From assembly GCF_014207185.1 (NCBI RefSeq), contig NZ_JACHCP010000002.1:62001-126000 (forward strand): a DNA stretch of 64,000 bases. Reading direction: 5' to 3'. Shown here piece after piece: positions 9,955 to 18,878 of this stretch. The notes under the pieces were generated by a model that was not told the DNA's origin, made no database searches, and saw only the letters and a list, made by a program, of their open reading frames with translations. Position numbers and translations under genes: made by a program. How positions within the stretch are numbered: the stretch's first letter is position 1; every line of letters begins with the position of its first letter. The DNA comes from Rhodanobacter sp. A1T4. Its GTDB lineage: Bacteria; Pseudomonadota; Gammaproteobacteria; Xanthomonadales; Rhodanobacteraceae.

Positions 9955-11115
9955 TCATCGCTCAGGCCAGTACCACGCGGGCTCATCGAGCTGACCCTGA
10001 CCAATAATGCGGGTTTGACTAAGGTCTTTTTCAAGGGCAACCGTATTGCAGTCAGACACGTTTTCAAGCGCCGCGATAAGGCGAGGCGCGTGCGACACCA
10101 CCCAAATTTGGCTGCGCTTCGACGCCTTCTCGATCAGCCGCGCCAGCGCTGGCAGCAGATCAGGATGGAGGCTGGTTTCCGGCTCGTTCAACACCATCAG
10201 CGGCGGCGGCCGTGGAGTGTGCAAGGCCGCAATCCACAGAAGGTAGCGCAGCGTGCCATCGGACAGCTCGGCCGAGGACAGCGGCCGCAGCAGACCATGC
10301 TGGCGAAACATCAGGCCGAAGCGGTCGTCGCTATTAGTCACGCTGACCGAGGCACCGGGAAAGGCATCCTCGACCGCTTCATCGAGCGCCTGGACATCAC
10401 CAATTTCGCGAATGGTCTGCCATGCGGCGGCAAGATCGCGGCCGTCGTGACTCAGCACTGGAGTGCGCGTACCCAGTTGCGACCAGCGCGCAGGAGCGTC
10501 CATGTCGGAACGGAAATGATCGTAAAAGCGCCAGCCGCGTATCGATTCGCGCAGCGCCATGACCTCCGGCGCGCGCTCGGGGTCGGCGATCTGGGTAAAC
10601 ATACTTTCGAATGCACTCAGATGCTCCGCGACGACACGCCAGCTGCGTCCGTCGCGCACGCGCACCATCGAACCGCGGCGATCCACCAGCAAGTTCGACG
10701 AGCGCAGAAACGGACCTGCCCAGATCGCTTCGCGTTTGATTTCCGGGTCCAGGGTAAATGCCGATAGCGATGGCGCGGGAAATCCGAGATCGATTGCGTA
10801 ACCAAAGTCTTCACCCGAAAAACCCAGTTTGAGCGCAACGGGTTCCTGCCGAGGTGTGCCCTGAATCGGTATTTCGCCCGTCTGCATGCGGCGCGTAATT
10901 TTTTCCGGCCCCGCCCACAGCGTCGAAGAAAGGCCGCCCTCGCGTGCGAGCGCATTCACAACGCCACCGTTGGCGGTCTCGGCCAGCAGGCGCAAAGCGC
11001 GATACAGATTCGACTTTCCGCTGCCGTTGGCACCGGTAACGAGGTTCAACCGTCCGAGCGGCAGGGTCAGCGATCGCAGCGAACGATAGTTGGCAATCGC
11101 CAGCGTACTGAGCAT
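9955..11115 (-). CDS. RecF/OLD-like AAA family ATPase
   Basis: ABC-class ATPase of 386 residues without membrane segments. The Walker A motif is GANGSGKS at residues 28-35. The signature-like region is LSSAELSDGTLRYLLWIAAL, Walker B with catalytic glutamate is LMVLNEPETSLHPDLLPAL, and the H-switch is VVSHAPRLIAAL. This is the architecture of single-gene RecF-like predicted ATPases (AAA_21 type). No nuclease (TOPRIM) domain or partner gene is adjacent, so an OLD/Gabija-type defence role is not supported. ATG at 11115 with GGAAGGA upstream is preferred over 11157. Confidence 0.85.
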   Translation of the reverse strand: MLSTLAIANYRSLRSLTLPLGRLNLVTGANGSGKSNLYRALRLLAETANGGVVNALAREGGLSSTLWAGPEKITRRMQTGEIPIQGTPRQEPVALKLGFSGEDFGYAIDLGFPAPSLSAFTLDPEIKREAIWAGPFLRSSNLLVDRRGSMVRVRDGRSWRVVAEHLSAFESMFTQIADPERAPEVMALRESIRGWRFYDHFRSDMDAPARWSQLGTRTPVLSHDGRDLAAAWQTIREIGDVQALDEAVEDAFPGASVSVTNSDDRFGLMFRQHGLLRPLSSAELSDGTLRYLLWIAALHTPRPPPLMVLNEPETSLHPDLLPALARLIEKASKRSQIWVVSHAPRLIAALENVSDCNTVALEKDLSQTRIIGQGQLDEPAWYWPER

Positions 11116-11200
11116 GGATGAAAATCCTTCCGTGGGTCGATCCAGATGTTTTAGCATCTTGGCGGCTTAAACGCAGCAGAGATCACCAACGGTCGATAGC

Positions 11201-11480
11201 CGCTGCGATGCCCAACAGCGCTTCTTCGAAATCCTTCGGTCTTCGCGTTTCGCCAAGCATCAATCAGCTGATGCAAGCGAACGTTGGGTTTATGGCTCGC
11301 ATCAGCGAGCCACCCTACGGGCCATTCGCTGCGCGAATGTTCGTTTCGGCACCCGCCTCACGGTCGCAGGCTCAACCCAACCTACCAATCACGATCGCCC
11401 TGCCGATGGTTGATGTCAGAACGCGCCGTTTATAGTTCGTAGGTTGGGGAGAGCGTAGCGATGCCCAACAGCACGTCGCC
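11201..11480. repeat. Cluster of interspersed palindromic repeat fragments
   Basis: Intergenic stretch with three fragments ending in GCCCAAC or its complement: 11206-11219, 11283-11396 and 11435-11473. The middle fragment is bounded by GTTGGGTT (11283-11290) and AACCCAAC. It contains two perfect hairpins: TGGCTCGC-ATCA-GCGAGCCA at 11293-11312 and CATTCGC-TGC-GCGAATG at 11323-11339. Such GTAGGTTGGG...CCCAAC modules are common dispersed repeats in gammaproteobacteria. No coding sequence is seen in 11160-11518. Confidence 0.7.
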
Positions 11481-11518
11481 AAGACTCTCCATTTTCGCGG
11501 CGACTCCGCTTCAATGAG

Positions 11519-14500
11519 CTAATCCAGTATCAACAACCAGCCCTTGCCCGGCTCGACGGGAATCGCTTCGCCCGGCTTGAACTGTGCGGCTGGCTGAAAA
11601 CCGTCGACGGCTGGCGCAACCAGTTTGGCGTCGCGCGGTTTCAGCCCCAGCGCCTTCCAGTCGATCAGCAGCTTCACGTCGGTCTTCTGCGGCGCCCATG
11701 AGGCAATCGCAATCAGCGTTTTGCCGTCGCGTACGTAGCTGGTGGCGAGCACATCGTCCCGCATGGTTTTCACTGGTGCATCGTGGACCCACCAGCCGAT
11801 CATCTGCGCCTGTTCGATGCCGAAGCTGTCCCACAGCTTCCACAGCGGCCGCGGGTTGCTGCCGGCCGACCAGCCGAGCCGACTGGTCATGCCGAACAAC
11901 ATGCCGCGCCAGGGATTGCCATCGTTCTGCAGCATCTCGCCCATCAGGCCATACGGGATGCCGGAAATTTCGGTGAGCCAGTAACTGGGTGAGGTTTTCT
12001 CGTAGTCGAATTCCTCACCGAACCACAGCCGATCGATATACGGGAACAGCTCCATGTAGAGCAGCGCGCTGTTGATGTAGCCGTCGCGTGCATCGAACTG
12101 GCTGGCCGAATGCAGATCGATCAGTGGGTGCGGCCGATGCGCTTCGAGTACCTTGCGCACGCGCTTCATGGTGACGCGGTCGTATGCCACATCATCGAGG
12201 TAGAGCCCGTCAATGCCGATGTTGCGTGCCAGCCAGTCCAACCCTTCGATGTAGTAATTGTTCCAGCGGCTTTGGCCGGAATCGATCACGGCTGCGTCGC
12301 GATCTTCCGGCACATGCCAGGCGGCGATGTAGTCGCCATCGAGATGCTCCTGCAGCCAGGAGAAGCCACCACCTTTGCCGCCGCTGATGATCTCGTGCCC
12401 CAGCGATTCCAGCATCGGCAGTTCTGGCGCACGGTCGGACAACTCGCGGATGGTGTCGTAGATCTTCACTTCCATGCCGCGTTGGTGCGCCGCATCGATG
12501 TACGCACGCATCGCCTCCGGCTCGAGGAACGGATAATTGATCCAAGGATTGATTGGCGTGGCGTGATGGATATTCACCACGTTTGCACCATCGGCCTTGA
12601 TGCTGTCGAGGTCGTCGTACTTGTGGAAGTAGCGCTCGGCGAAATGTTCGGCCGGGTTGATCAGCTTGAACGGCGTGACGCGCATGACGACGTTGAAGTG
12701 CAGCGTCTGGCCGGCGCTCAGCGTGCGGGGGCCGCTATAGGCGTTGACCACATAACGCGCACCGTCGCGCTTGAGCGTGATACCACCCTGCCCATTGTTA
12801 TCCCACGACACAGGCATGCGCAGCGGTTGCTGATGATAGAAGTTGGTGTTGAGTGGACGGCGATAGTCATCATCGCGCAAATGAAACTCAAGCCCTGCAT
12901 TGACGGCGCCAATCCATGCACCGTCCTGATTGTTTTCAACGTTCCATTTCCAGCTGAAGTCCGTAGGCACGTGATCGCCGGCACGCCCCAGGCCAAGCTC
13001 GTATTGCGCCATGTCGCTGCGTAACGGAACCTGCAGGCGTATATCGCTGAGCGTCACCAACGTGCTTGTGGTCAAAGCGATGGCGTACGTCAGTGTACCG
13101 TCCGCTTCCAAACTCGCCTTGACGTCACCTTGCAGTGGTCCGGCTTGGGCCGCCATCTGCCAATGCGCTTTGGCGGGTCCATCGCGTTGGATATCCGGCA
13201 CACCGTGACTGATTAATCCGTGCGTGCCGTTGGCATCCTGCACAAGTAGTTCTATCGGTGCGGCGAGCAGCGGGTGTGATCGGTTCGCCATACGCGTCAT
13301 GCGTTCGTCGAACTGACTTTCGATCTGCGATGGCAGGCCGTTGCTCGCCAACGTGATGCTGCGACCAAGAATGCCCAGTCGACCGCCATTGACAGTGATG
13401 GCGGTAAACGGCCTAACCAGCTCGTCATCCTGCGCGATTCGCGAATTGAGCCAACGCAGGCGCGTGAGCTTCGAGGGATCATTATCGCCATGCGCGACCA
13501 CGTTGCCCGACGCCACGGTAATCACCAGCGGCACTTTCTGCGGCGGCACGCCATCGGCGCCAATGGTCAGCTCAGCGCGATACGTGCCCGGTTTCGCGTC
13601 GGCAGGAATATCCAGACCCATCCATAAGGGCTGTACGCGGCCCTGCGCTACATCGACGCGAGTGGTGAACGGCTGACCGGCGTAGTCGATGCCGCCGAGG
13701 TTGAAACAGGTCAGCGCGCTGGCTGGGATGATCGCGCCATCCGGTCCGTGCAGATCGACCACGCCGACTTTCACATCGCTCACCGCAACATGCGGTGCCC
13801 ACAACCCGATCTGAAAACTCAGATATTCGCCACGCTGCACGCTGTCGTCCAACGCGCCGCCGGTGCCATGAATTGCCCAGCGTTCGGGGATCTGATCGAA
13901 CATGCGCACCGGATGCTCGCGTGTCTCGGGAAACAGCAGCAAGGACGATCCGGTATTGGCTGCCAACAGATGCTGCAGCTCCTGCGGCGTGGCGACGCGT
14001 TCCATGCCGGTATAGGCGTCGAAATCGTCGACCGCTTCGTAGCGCAGCACCTGCGCCTGCGGCAGACGTTTCCAAGCCACCGGATCGTAGCCCATTGTTT
14101 TTATCCACTCGGGGTTGGCTGTGTCTTTCGGCGCCGCATAGCTCACCGTCGGATAATTGCTGCGGCCATTGCTCAGATAGGGCTGGTAATAGATCGCGTA
14201 AATGCCTGCCTGCTTCGCTGCGAACACCAGCTCGCCAGAGGCCTGCTCGATCACGCCGCGCAGCACGTTACTGACCACACTTCCGTCCGGTGCCGTAACG
14301 ATCACCGCGACCTGTTCCGGATGGAGATCGCGCCGACGCCATGGAATGGTTACGTGCACCGCATCGGCCGGTTTGGCCACCTGTACCAGGTACCGATGGT
14401 TACCGACTTTCGATGCATCCCAACGCAGGGCTGACATGGATGCAGGTATCTGTGCCTCGCAAGCCACCATCGCCATCAAGCCCAGCAATGCACTCACCAC

Positions 14501-14527
14501 CAGCCACGTATAACGCCGCTTGCTCAT
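11519..14527 (-). CDS. Large glycoside-hydrolase-like lipoprotein
   Basis: Exported protein of 1002 residues. The signal peptide ends in LLGLMAMVAC, a plausible lipobox. The N-terminal third is beta-rich, and the middle (~residues 330-600) resembles carbohydrate-binding or supersandwich domains. The C-terminal ~350 residues look like a TIM-barrel glycosidase: HKYDDLDSIKADGANVVNIH, a GIDGLYLDDVAYDR acidic motif and GEEFDYEKTSP. This resembles the DUF6067/GH123-like group of putative glycosidases; the family placement is by eye and the substrate is unknown. It stands alone, between the repeat cluster and an EamA-like transporter. Confidence 0.72.
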   Translation of the reverse strand: MSKRRYTWLVVSALLGLMAMVACEAQIPASMSALRWDASKVGNHRYLVQVAKPADAVHVTIPWRRRDLHPEQVAVIVTAPDGSVVSNVLRGVIEQASGELVFAAKQAGIYAIYYQPYLSNGRSNYPTVSYAAPKDTANPEWIKTMGYDPVAWKRLPQAQVLRYEAVDDFDAYTGMERVATPQELQHLLAANTGSSLLLFPETREHPVRMFDQIPERWAIHGTGGALDDSVQRGEYLSFQIGLWAPHVAVSDVKVGVVDLHGPDGAIIPASALTCFNLGGIDYAGQPFTTRVDVAQGRVQPLWMGLDIPADAKPGTYRAELTIGADGVPPQKVPLVITVASGNVVAHGDNDPSKLTRLRWLNSRIAQDDELVRPFTAITVNGGRLGILGRSITLASNGLPSQIESQFDERMTRMANRSHPLLAAPIELLVQDANGTHGLISHGVPDIQRDGPAKAHWQMAAQAGPLQGDVKASLEADGTLTYAIALTTSTLVTLSDIRLQVPLRSDMAQYELGLGRAGDHVPTDFSWKWNVENNQDGAWIGAVNAGLEFHLRDDDYRRPLNTNFYHQQPLRMPVSWDNNGQGGITLKRDGARYVVNAYSGPRTLSAGQTLHFNVVMRVTPFKLINPAEHFAERYFHKYDDLDSIKADGANVVNIHHATPINPWINYPFLEPEAMRAYIDAAHQRGMEVKIYDTIRELSDRAPELPMLESLGHEIISGGKGGGFSWLQEHLDGDYIAAWHVPEDRDAAVIDSGQSRWNNYYIEGLDWLARNIGIDGLYLDDVAYDRVTMKRVRKVLEAHRPHPLIDLHSASQFDARDGYINSALLYMELFPYIDRLWFGEEFDYEKTSPSYWLTEISGIPYGLMGEMLQNDGNPWRGMLFGMTSRLGWSAGSNPRPLWKLWDSFGIEQAQMIGWWVHDAPVKTMRDDVLATSYVRDGKTLIAIASWAPQKTDVKLLIDWKALGLKPRDAKLVAPAVDGFQPAAQFKPGEAIPVEPGKGWLLILD

Positions 14528-14619
14528 CGTGTTTTCAGCTACCCACCGTCAGAAGCCGACAGGTGTAGCGCGTGCCTTTTGATCACGCAAGCCAACGGAT
14601 GCCCTATTGTCCGCGAGGA

Positions 14620-15621
14620 TCAGGCGCCGCGATCACTACGCAAGGCGCTCACTGCTTCATCGTTGCCCGCCGAATCACGGCCACTGAGCCAGCTGAACAG
14701 GCCGATGCCGACTACGATGCCCAGCGCGCCGAAAGCGGCGTATCCGTGCGGCCACGCCTCGCCGAGAAACAGCACACCAAGCAAGGTGGCGAACAGCAGC
14801 TCGGCTGCCTGCATCGCCTCCACCGCAGCCAGTGCGGTGGGCTCGCTGCGCACCATGTCGGTGGCCCGGAAAAACAACACGGTAGCGATGGTCCCCGACG
14901 ACAGCGCCACACCGGCAGCGAGCAACATCTCGCGCAGATTTGGCGGGCCAATCGTGAACCACGCGATGACTGCGAACAGCAGCCACAGCGGCCAGCTGCA
15001 CAGCGTCATGCCGAACACTCGCTGCACGGCGGAGATATGGCTGGCACCCTGCTTCGGGCTGGTCTGCTCAAGATGCAGCAACAGGCCGCGGTTACCCAGC
15101 GGATACGCGAATGCCGCCAGCGCTACGGCGGCGATCGCCAGCCAGTCGCCTGCTGACAGACGACCCTGCGCATGCCCCCACTGCAAGGTGAACACGCCAG
15201 CGACGATCAACACGCCAATCGCCAGGCTGCGCCACGCCAGCCGGCGGCGTTCATCGCGATAAAGCAGCGGCGCCAGTAGTGGACCGGCCAGCACGGTGAT
15301 CTGGAAACTGCCGGCGATCAACCACGACGGGCCGCTGCTGGCCGCCCACGTCAACGGAATGCCGAACAATACGAATCCCACACTGCTCCATAGCAGCCAC
15401 GGACGCGGATAACGGCGCAGCTCCTGCGGCAGCGCGCCCAGGCCACCCTGCCACGGCAGCACCAACGCCAGCAGCGGCAGGGTGAACAAATAGCGCAGGA
15501 TCACTGCCCACTGCCAATGGCCACCGCCCGCGACCAGGCTGCGATTGAGCACATAAGTCAACGTGAAAAACAGCGCCGAACAAAGCGCCAGACCCACGGC
15601 GGCAAGCGAAGACGAGCGCAT
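14620..15621 (-). CDS. EamA/DMT-type multidrug resistance transporter
   Basis: Integral membrane protein of 333 residues with ten predicted helices in two homologous halves, as in DMT-family exporters. It resembles the PF13536-type efflux group. TM1 is LAAVGLALCSALFFTLTYVL; the last helix is AFGALGIVVGIGLFSWL. ATG at 15621 starts directly before TM1; the longer frame to 15666 adds a charged, unlikely extension. The substrate is unknown. Confidence 0.85.
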   Translation of the reverse strand: MRSSSLAAVGLALCSALFFTLTYVLNRSLVAGGGHWQWAVILRYLFTLPLLALVLPWQGGLGALPQELRRYPRPWLLWSSVGFVLFGIPLTWAASSGPSWLIAGSFQITVLAGPLLAPLLYRDERRRLAWRSLAIGVLIVAGVFTLQWGHAQGRLSAGDWLAIAAVALAAFAYPLGNRGLLLHLEQTSPKQGASHISAVQRVFGMTLCSWPLWLLFAVIAWFTIGPPNLREMLLAAGVALSSGTIATVLFFRATDMVRSEPTALAAVEAMQAAELLFATLLGVLFLGEAWPHGYAAFGALGIVVGIGLFSWLSGRDSAGNDEAVSALRSDRGA

Positions 15622-15776
15622 AAAAATCCGGTCAGAGTGACGGCAATCCGCAGTGTTGCAAATCAACTATCGAATGCGAAGCATGCCGCCTCAGTGCATG
15701 TCTCTACATGACTTCATACACATGCCGCAACTGCGCACCAGGCCCAGACTTGCGGCATCCATCATGGAGAAACTTC

Positions 15777-16526
15777 ATGCGGACATTTGGGCTGGCATCG
15801 GCGCTGGTATGGCTCACGTTTCTGCAAGTACCGGCGCTGCATGCGACGCAAGCCCCTGACGCATTGCGTGATCATCTGTTGGCGATCACGCAGGCCTGGG
15901 TGGATGCGATTCCTCAAGGCAGGCAGGACGTGTGGCGGCACACGCTGACGGATGACGCGGTGATTATCGACGAGTTCGGCCGTATCCAACACAAACAGGA
16001 TGCGGTGGCGTCGCTGCGGCCGTTTCCACCAGGCTTGTCTGGCAGCATCGAATTGCGCGATCCGCACGTGCAGCAATACGGCGATACTGCCCTGCTGCAA
16101 GTCGAGCAGTACGAACGCGAGAACGTATTCGGGCAACAACTGACCGTGCGCTACCAGTCGCTGCTCACCTTCGTGAAGCACGATGGCATGTGGAAGCTGG
16201 CCGGCGCCGAGGACGTGACGATCCCGACAGCGCCCCCCAAACTGCAGATCAGCGGACTCAAACCAGACGACTACATCGGCAACTATCGTTATGCAACGGA
16301 CCATGCATGGTCGGTCAGCGTGAAGGATGGCGTGCTCGGTTACATCACCAAGGCAGGTCGGCCGTTCAACCGAATCGAGCCGATCGCCAAAGATGTGTTC
16401 ATGGGCACCGACGACGAAAGGAACCTGCTGATCTTTCGTCGCGATGCCGCCGGTCATATCACCGAACTGATCGAACGGCGCAAGTTCAACGATCTGCATC
16501 TTGTACGCGACACCGTGGCCGGCTGA
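15777..16526 (+). CDS. Exported NTF2/SnoaL-like protein
   Basis: Exported protein of 249 residues. A signal peptide (MRTFGLASALVWLTFLQVPALHA) is followed by an NTF2-like domain (residues ~30-145: ITQAWVDAIPQGRQDVWRHT, then LLTFVKHDGMWKLAGAEDV), which is the DUF4440/SnoaL fold. A separate C-terminal beta domain follows (DDYIGNYRY ... ITELIERRKFNDL). GGAG lies 8 bases before the ATG. Its function is unknown; such domains often bind small ligands. Confidence 0.8.
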   Translation: MRTFGLASALVWLTFLQVPALHATQAPDALRDHLLAITQAWVDAIPQGRQDVWRHTLTDDAVIIDEFGRIQHKQDAVASLRPFPPGLSGSIELRDPHVQQYGDTALLQVEQYERENVFGQQLTVRYQSLLTFVKHDGMWKLAGAEDVTIPTAPPKLQISGLKPDDYIGNYRYATDHAWSVSVKDGVLGYITKAGRPFNRIEPIAKDVFMGTDDERNLLIFRRDAAGHITELIERRKFNDLHLVRDTVAG

Positions 16527-16542
16527 AACCTGTCAGCCGCCA

Positions 16543-16605
16543 GCAAGCGAACGACACCTGCCGCCCGAGTTGCGCGCGTTCATGGACTTTCTGTGTGAGT
16601 CCGGA
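16543..16605 (+). pseudogene. Remnant of a LysR-family C-terminus
   Basis: In frame 16543-16599 the sequence reads ASERHLPPELRAFMDFLCE, which strongly resembles the last residues of LysR regulators (hydrophobic-S-P-K/E-V/L-R-A-F-x-D-F-L). No matching N-terminal part is found nearby, because the NTF2-like gene occupies the upstream DNA. This suggests a deletion that left only a gene tail between this gene and the convergent histidine kinase. Confidence 0.5.
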
Positions 16606-16661
16606 GTCATCGGCCTGAACGTGGCTGTCGACGGCTTGCCGCCATGCCAGCTATCGTCTGG

Positions 16662-18029
16662 TCATGGCGACTCCGATCCCGCAAGCGGCAACTGCAGACG
16701 CACTTCCAGTCCGCCATGCTGACCGTTGCTGGCGTGGATCTCGCCACCGTGCACCTGTACCACGCGCTGCACGATGGCCAGACCCACGCCATGACCATCC
16801 GCGCGCACCGCGTTGCTACCGCGGTAGAACGGCCGGAACAAATACGTCAGTTCGGCCTCCGGCACGCCGGGGCCATGATCGCGGATGGACAGTTCGGCAC
16901 TACCTTGCACACTTTGTACGCTCAACTCCACCACACCGCCGATCGGACTGAACTTGATCGCGTTGGCGATCAAATTTCCGACGGCGCGTTCGAGCAGCAG
17001 CGGGCTGCCGGTGATGAACACCGGCGTGTTGGAGGTTATCCGCAGTGACACCTTGCGCACGCCAGCCTCCAGCTCGGCCTGAGTCACGCACTCGCGTATC
17101 AACTCGTCGAGTTCGAGGCGCTCGCGGTTCATGCCGGGAATGCCGCCTTCGAGCCGCGACAGCGCCAGCATTTCGCCGGTCATGCGGTCGAGTCGATCGA
17201 TCTCTTGTTCAGCCTGCAGAAAATACGGCTCGGCTTCGACAGGGTTTTTGCTGCGTTGGGCCAGGTTGAGGATCAGATGCAACCTCGCCAGTGGCGAACG
17301 CAGCTCGTGCGAGAGATCCTGCAGCACGCCGCGATCATGCGCGACCAACGCTTCGATGCGCTCGGCCATGGCATCGAAGTCATAAGCAAGCTGGGCCAGC
17401 TCGTCGTACTTTTTGCCGCGTCGACGACCCACTCGCGTCGAGAGTTCGCCGGCAGCCATGCGCCGGGTCGCATCACGCAAGGCCTCGACCGGTCGCGCCA
17501 CGCTGCGTGCAACCCACCAGCTCAGCAAACCGATAAGCAGCAGCAGTAAGGTCAGTTGCACGCCCCACAAAATGAGCTGCCGTGTCTGTGGCGCAATCCG
17601 GGCGTGCGTGCGACTCAACGCCACCAGCTGGCGCGGATGACCGTCGTCGCCGGTAATTTGCTGCACAGCCACGTAAAGACCGGGCCACGGCTGCAATACC
17701 ACGTCCTTGTCTGCGTCGAGCCAGCTCGACAGCGATCGCTCCATGGCCGGATGCAGGCGGATCGGCGACAGCGGCTGGCCTTTTTCGTAAAGCGTGGCGT
17801 CAATGCCTTCGTGCCGCTGCTGCATCGACCAATCGGCCAGCGCATTCACGCCACCACTTTCATAGGCCACGTCAGCACCCTGTGCCAGGGCTACCCAGTC
17901 GATTTCCTTCGCCGTGGTGTAGTCGATAAAACCGCGCGTCAGCAGGCCACCGACAAACAGCACGAGCAAATTACCGACGCAGAACAACACCAGCAGCCGT
18001 CGATAAAGCGAACCCCTGAACAGGCTCAC
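16662..18029 (-). CDS. cpxA: CpxA-like sensor histidine kinase
   Basis: Membrane histidine kinase of 455 residues. TM1 is at ~10-30, a periplasmic sensor domain at ~35-150, and TM2 at ~152-174. A HAMP domain follows (ARPVEALRDATRRMAAGELS), then the H-box LQDLSHELRSPLARL with phosphorylated H241. The HATPase domain has the N-box ERAVGNLIANAIKFSP, G1 IRDHGPGVPE and G2 ADGHGVGLAIV. It overlaps the response regulator by 4 bases. The CpxA assignment rests on domain similarity, the divergent Spy/CpxP-like gene and a CpxR box in the shared promoter. It probably senses envelope stress. Confidence 0.85.
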   Translation of the reverse strand: MSLFRGSLYRRLLVLFCVGNLLVLFVGGLLTRGFIDYTTAKEIDWVALAQGADVAYESGGVNALADWSMQQRHEGIDATLYEKGQPLSPIRLHPAMERSLSSWLDADKDVVLQPWPGLYVAVQQITGDDGHPRQLVALSRTHARIAPQTRQLILWGVQLTLLLLLIGLLSWWVARSVARPVEALRDATRRMAAGELSTRVGRRRGKKYDELAQLAYDFDAMAERIEALVAHDRGVLQDLSHELRSPLARLHLILNLAQRSKNPVEAEPYFLQAEQEIDRLDRMTGEMLALSRLEGGIPGMNRERLELDELIRECVTQAELEAGVRKVSLRITSNTPVFITGSPLLLERAVGNLIANAIKFSPIGGVVELSVQSVQGSAELSIRDHGPGVPEAELTYLFRPFYRGSNAVRADGHGVGLAIVQRVVQVHGGEIHASNGQHGGLEVRLQLPLAGSESP

Positions 18030-18712
18030 GGTGTGCCCACCACAAGCACGTAGCCTGCCCCACGCACGGAGTCGATGCGTGGCGCTTGCGCCGAGGCTTC
18101 GGCCAGCTTGTGCCGCAGACGACTGACGTGGACGTCGACGCTACGATCGAAACGTTCCAGTTCGCGGCCGAGCGCAAAGCGCGTCAGCACCGCCTTTTCG
18201 ACCAGCTCGCCGGCGCGCTGTGCCAGCGCCTGCAGCAGCATGTATTCCGCACCGGTAAGCGAGAGTTCGTTGTCATCGGCAAACGCACGACGTTCGCCCG
18301 GCAGCAGGCGCAACACGCCAACCTGCAGCGTGCCTGCGATGGCCGGCGTATTGCGCCGCAGCTGCGCGCGCACGCGTGCCAGCAGCTCGCGCGGCAGGCA
18401 CGGTTTGGACAGGTAGTCGTCTGCACCCAATTCCAACCCAACGATGCGATCCACCGGCTCGCCGCGCGCGGACAGCATGATCACCGGCAGCCGGTATTGC
18501 AGACGCAGTTCGCGCAAGGTATCCAAGCCATCGCGGCCCGGCATCATCACGTCGAGTATCAGCAGATCAGGGCGCAGCGACTGATTGTGCAATTGCGCCA
18601 GCGCGGTGGCACCGTCGTGCGCGACATCCACGTCAAAGCCCTCGCGCTGCAGGTAATCGGCCAGCAGGCTGCACAGGGCGCGGTCATCATCAACAATCAG
18701 GATTCGGGACAT
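18026..18712 (-). CDS. cpxR: CpxR-like OmpR-family response regulator
   Basis: Response regulator of 228 residues. The receiver domain has acidic D8-D10 and phospho-acceptor D54 (LLILDVMMPGRDG), and a K in YLSKPCLPREL. The C-terminal OmpR/PhoB winged helix contains FDRSVDVHVSRLRHKL. It is the first gene of the cpxRA operon, transcribed away from the Spy-like gene. The intergenic region carries a perfect tandem GTAAA box, implying autoregulation. Confidence 0.9.
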   Translation of the reverse strand: MSRILIVDDDRALCSLLADYLQREGFDVDVAHDGATALAQLHNQSLRPDLLILDVMMPGRDGLDTLRELRLQYRLPVIMLSARGEPVDRIVGLELGADDYLSKPCLPRELLARVRAQLRRNTPAIAGTLQVGVLRLLPGERRAFADDNELSLTGAEYMLLQALAQRAGELVEKAVLTRFALGRELERFDRSVDVHVSRLRHKLAEASAQAPRIDSVRGAGYVLVVGTP

Positions 18713-18783
18713 GGTGCTCGGATGCCATATGGCGGTGGATTCGTGCGACAGCTAAGCCTTGCAGCGGGTGCAACACCACGTTC

Positions 18784-18798
18784 TTTACCCATCTTTAC
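18784..18798. promoter_or_regulatory. CpxR box (GTAAA-N5-GTAAA)
   Basis: The plus strand reads TTTAC-CCATC-TTTAC, which on the minus strand is GTAAA-GATGG-GTAAA, an exact match to the E. coli CpxR consensus. It lies 71 bases upstream of cpxR and about 80 bases upstream of the Spy-like gene, between the divergent genes. Confidence 0.8.
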
Positions 18799-18878
18799 CT
18801 CATGGCAAAGAACATATACGCGGGGGCATCGTCAAATATACGCAACAACTCACCCCAACCACTACCAAGGTATTTCTT

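Noticed and set aside
9955..11115. AAA ATPase as part of a Gabija/OLD or similar defence system
   Set aside because: No TOPRIM domain, no UvrD-like helicase or effector gene beside it; neighbours are an MFS operon and a glycosidase-like lipoprotein.
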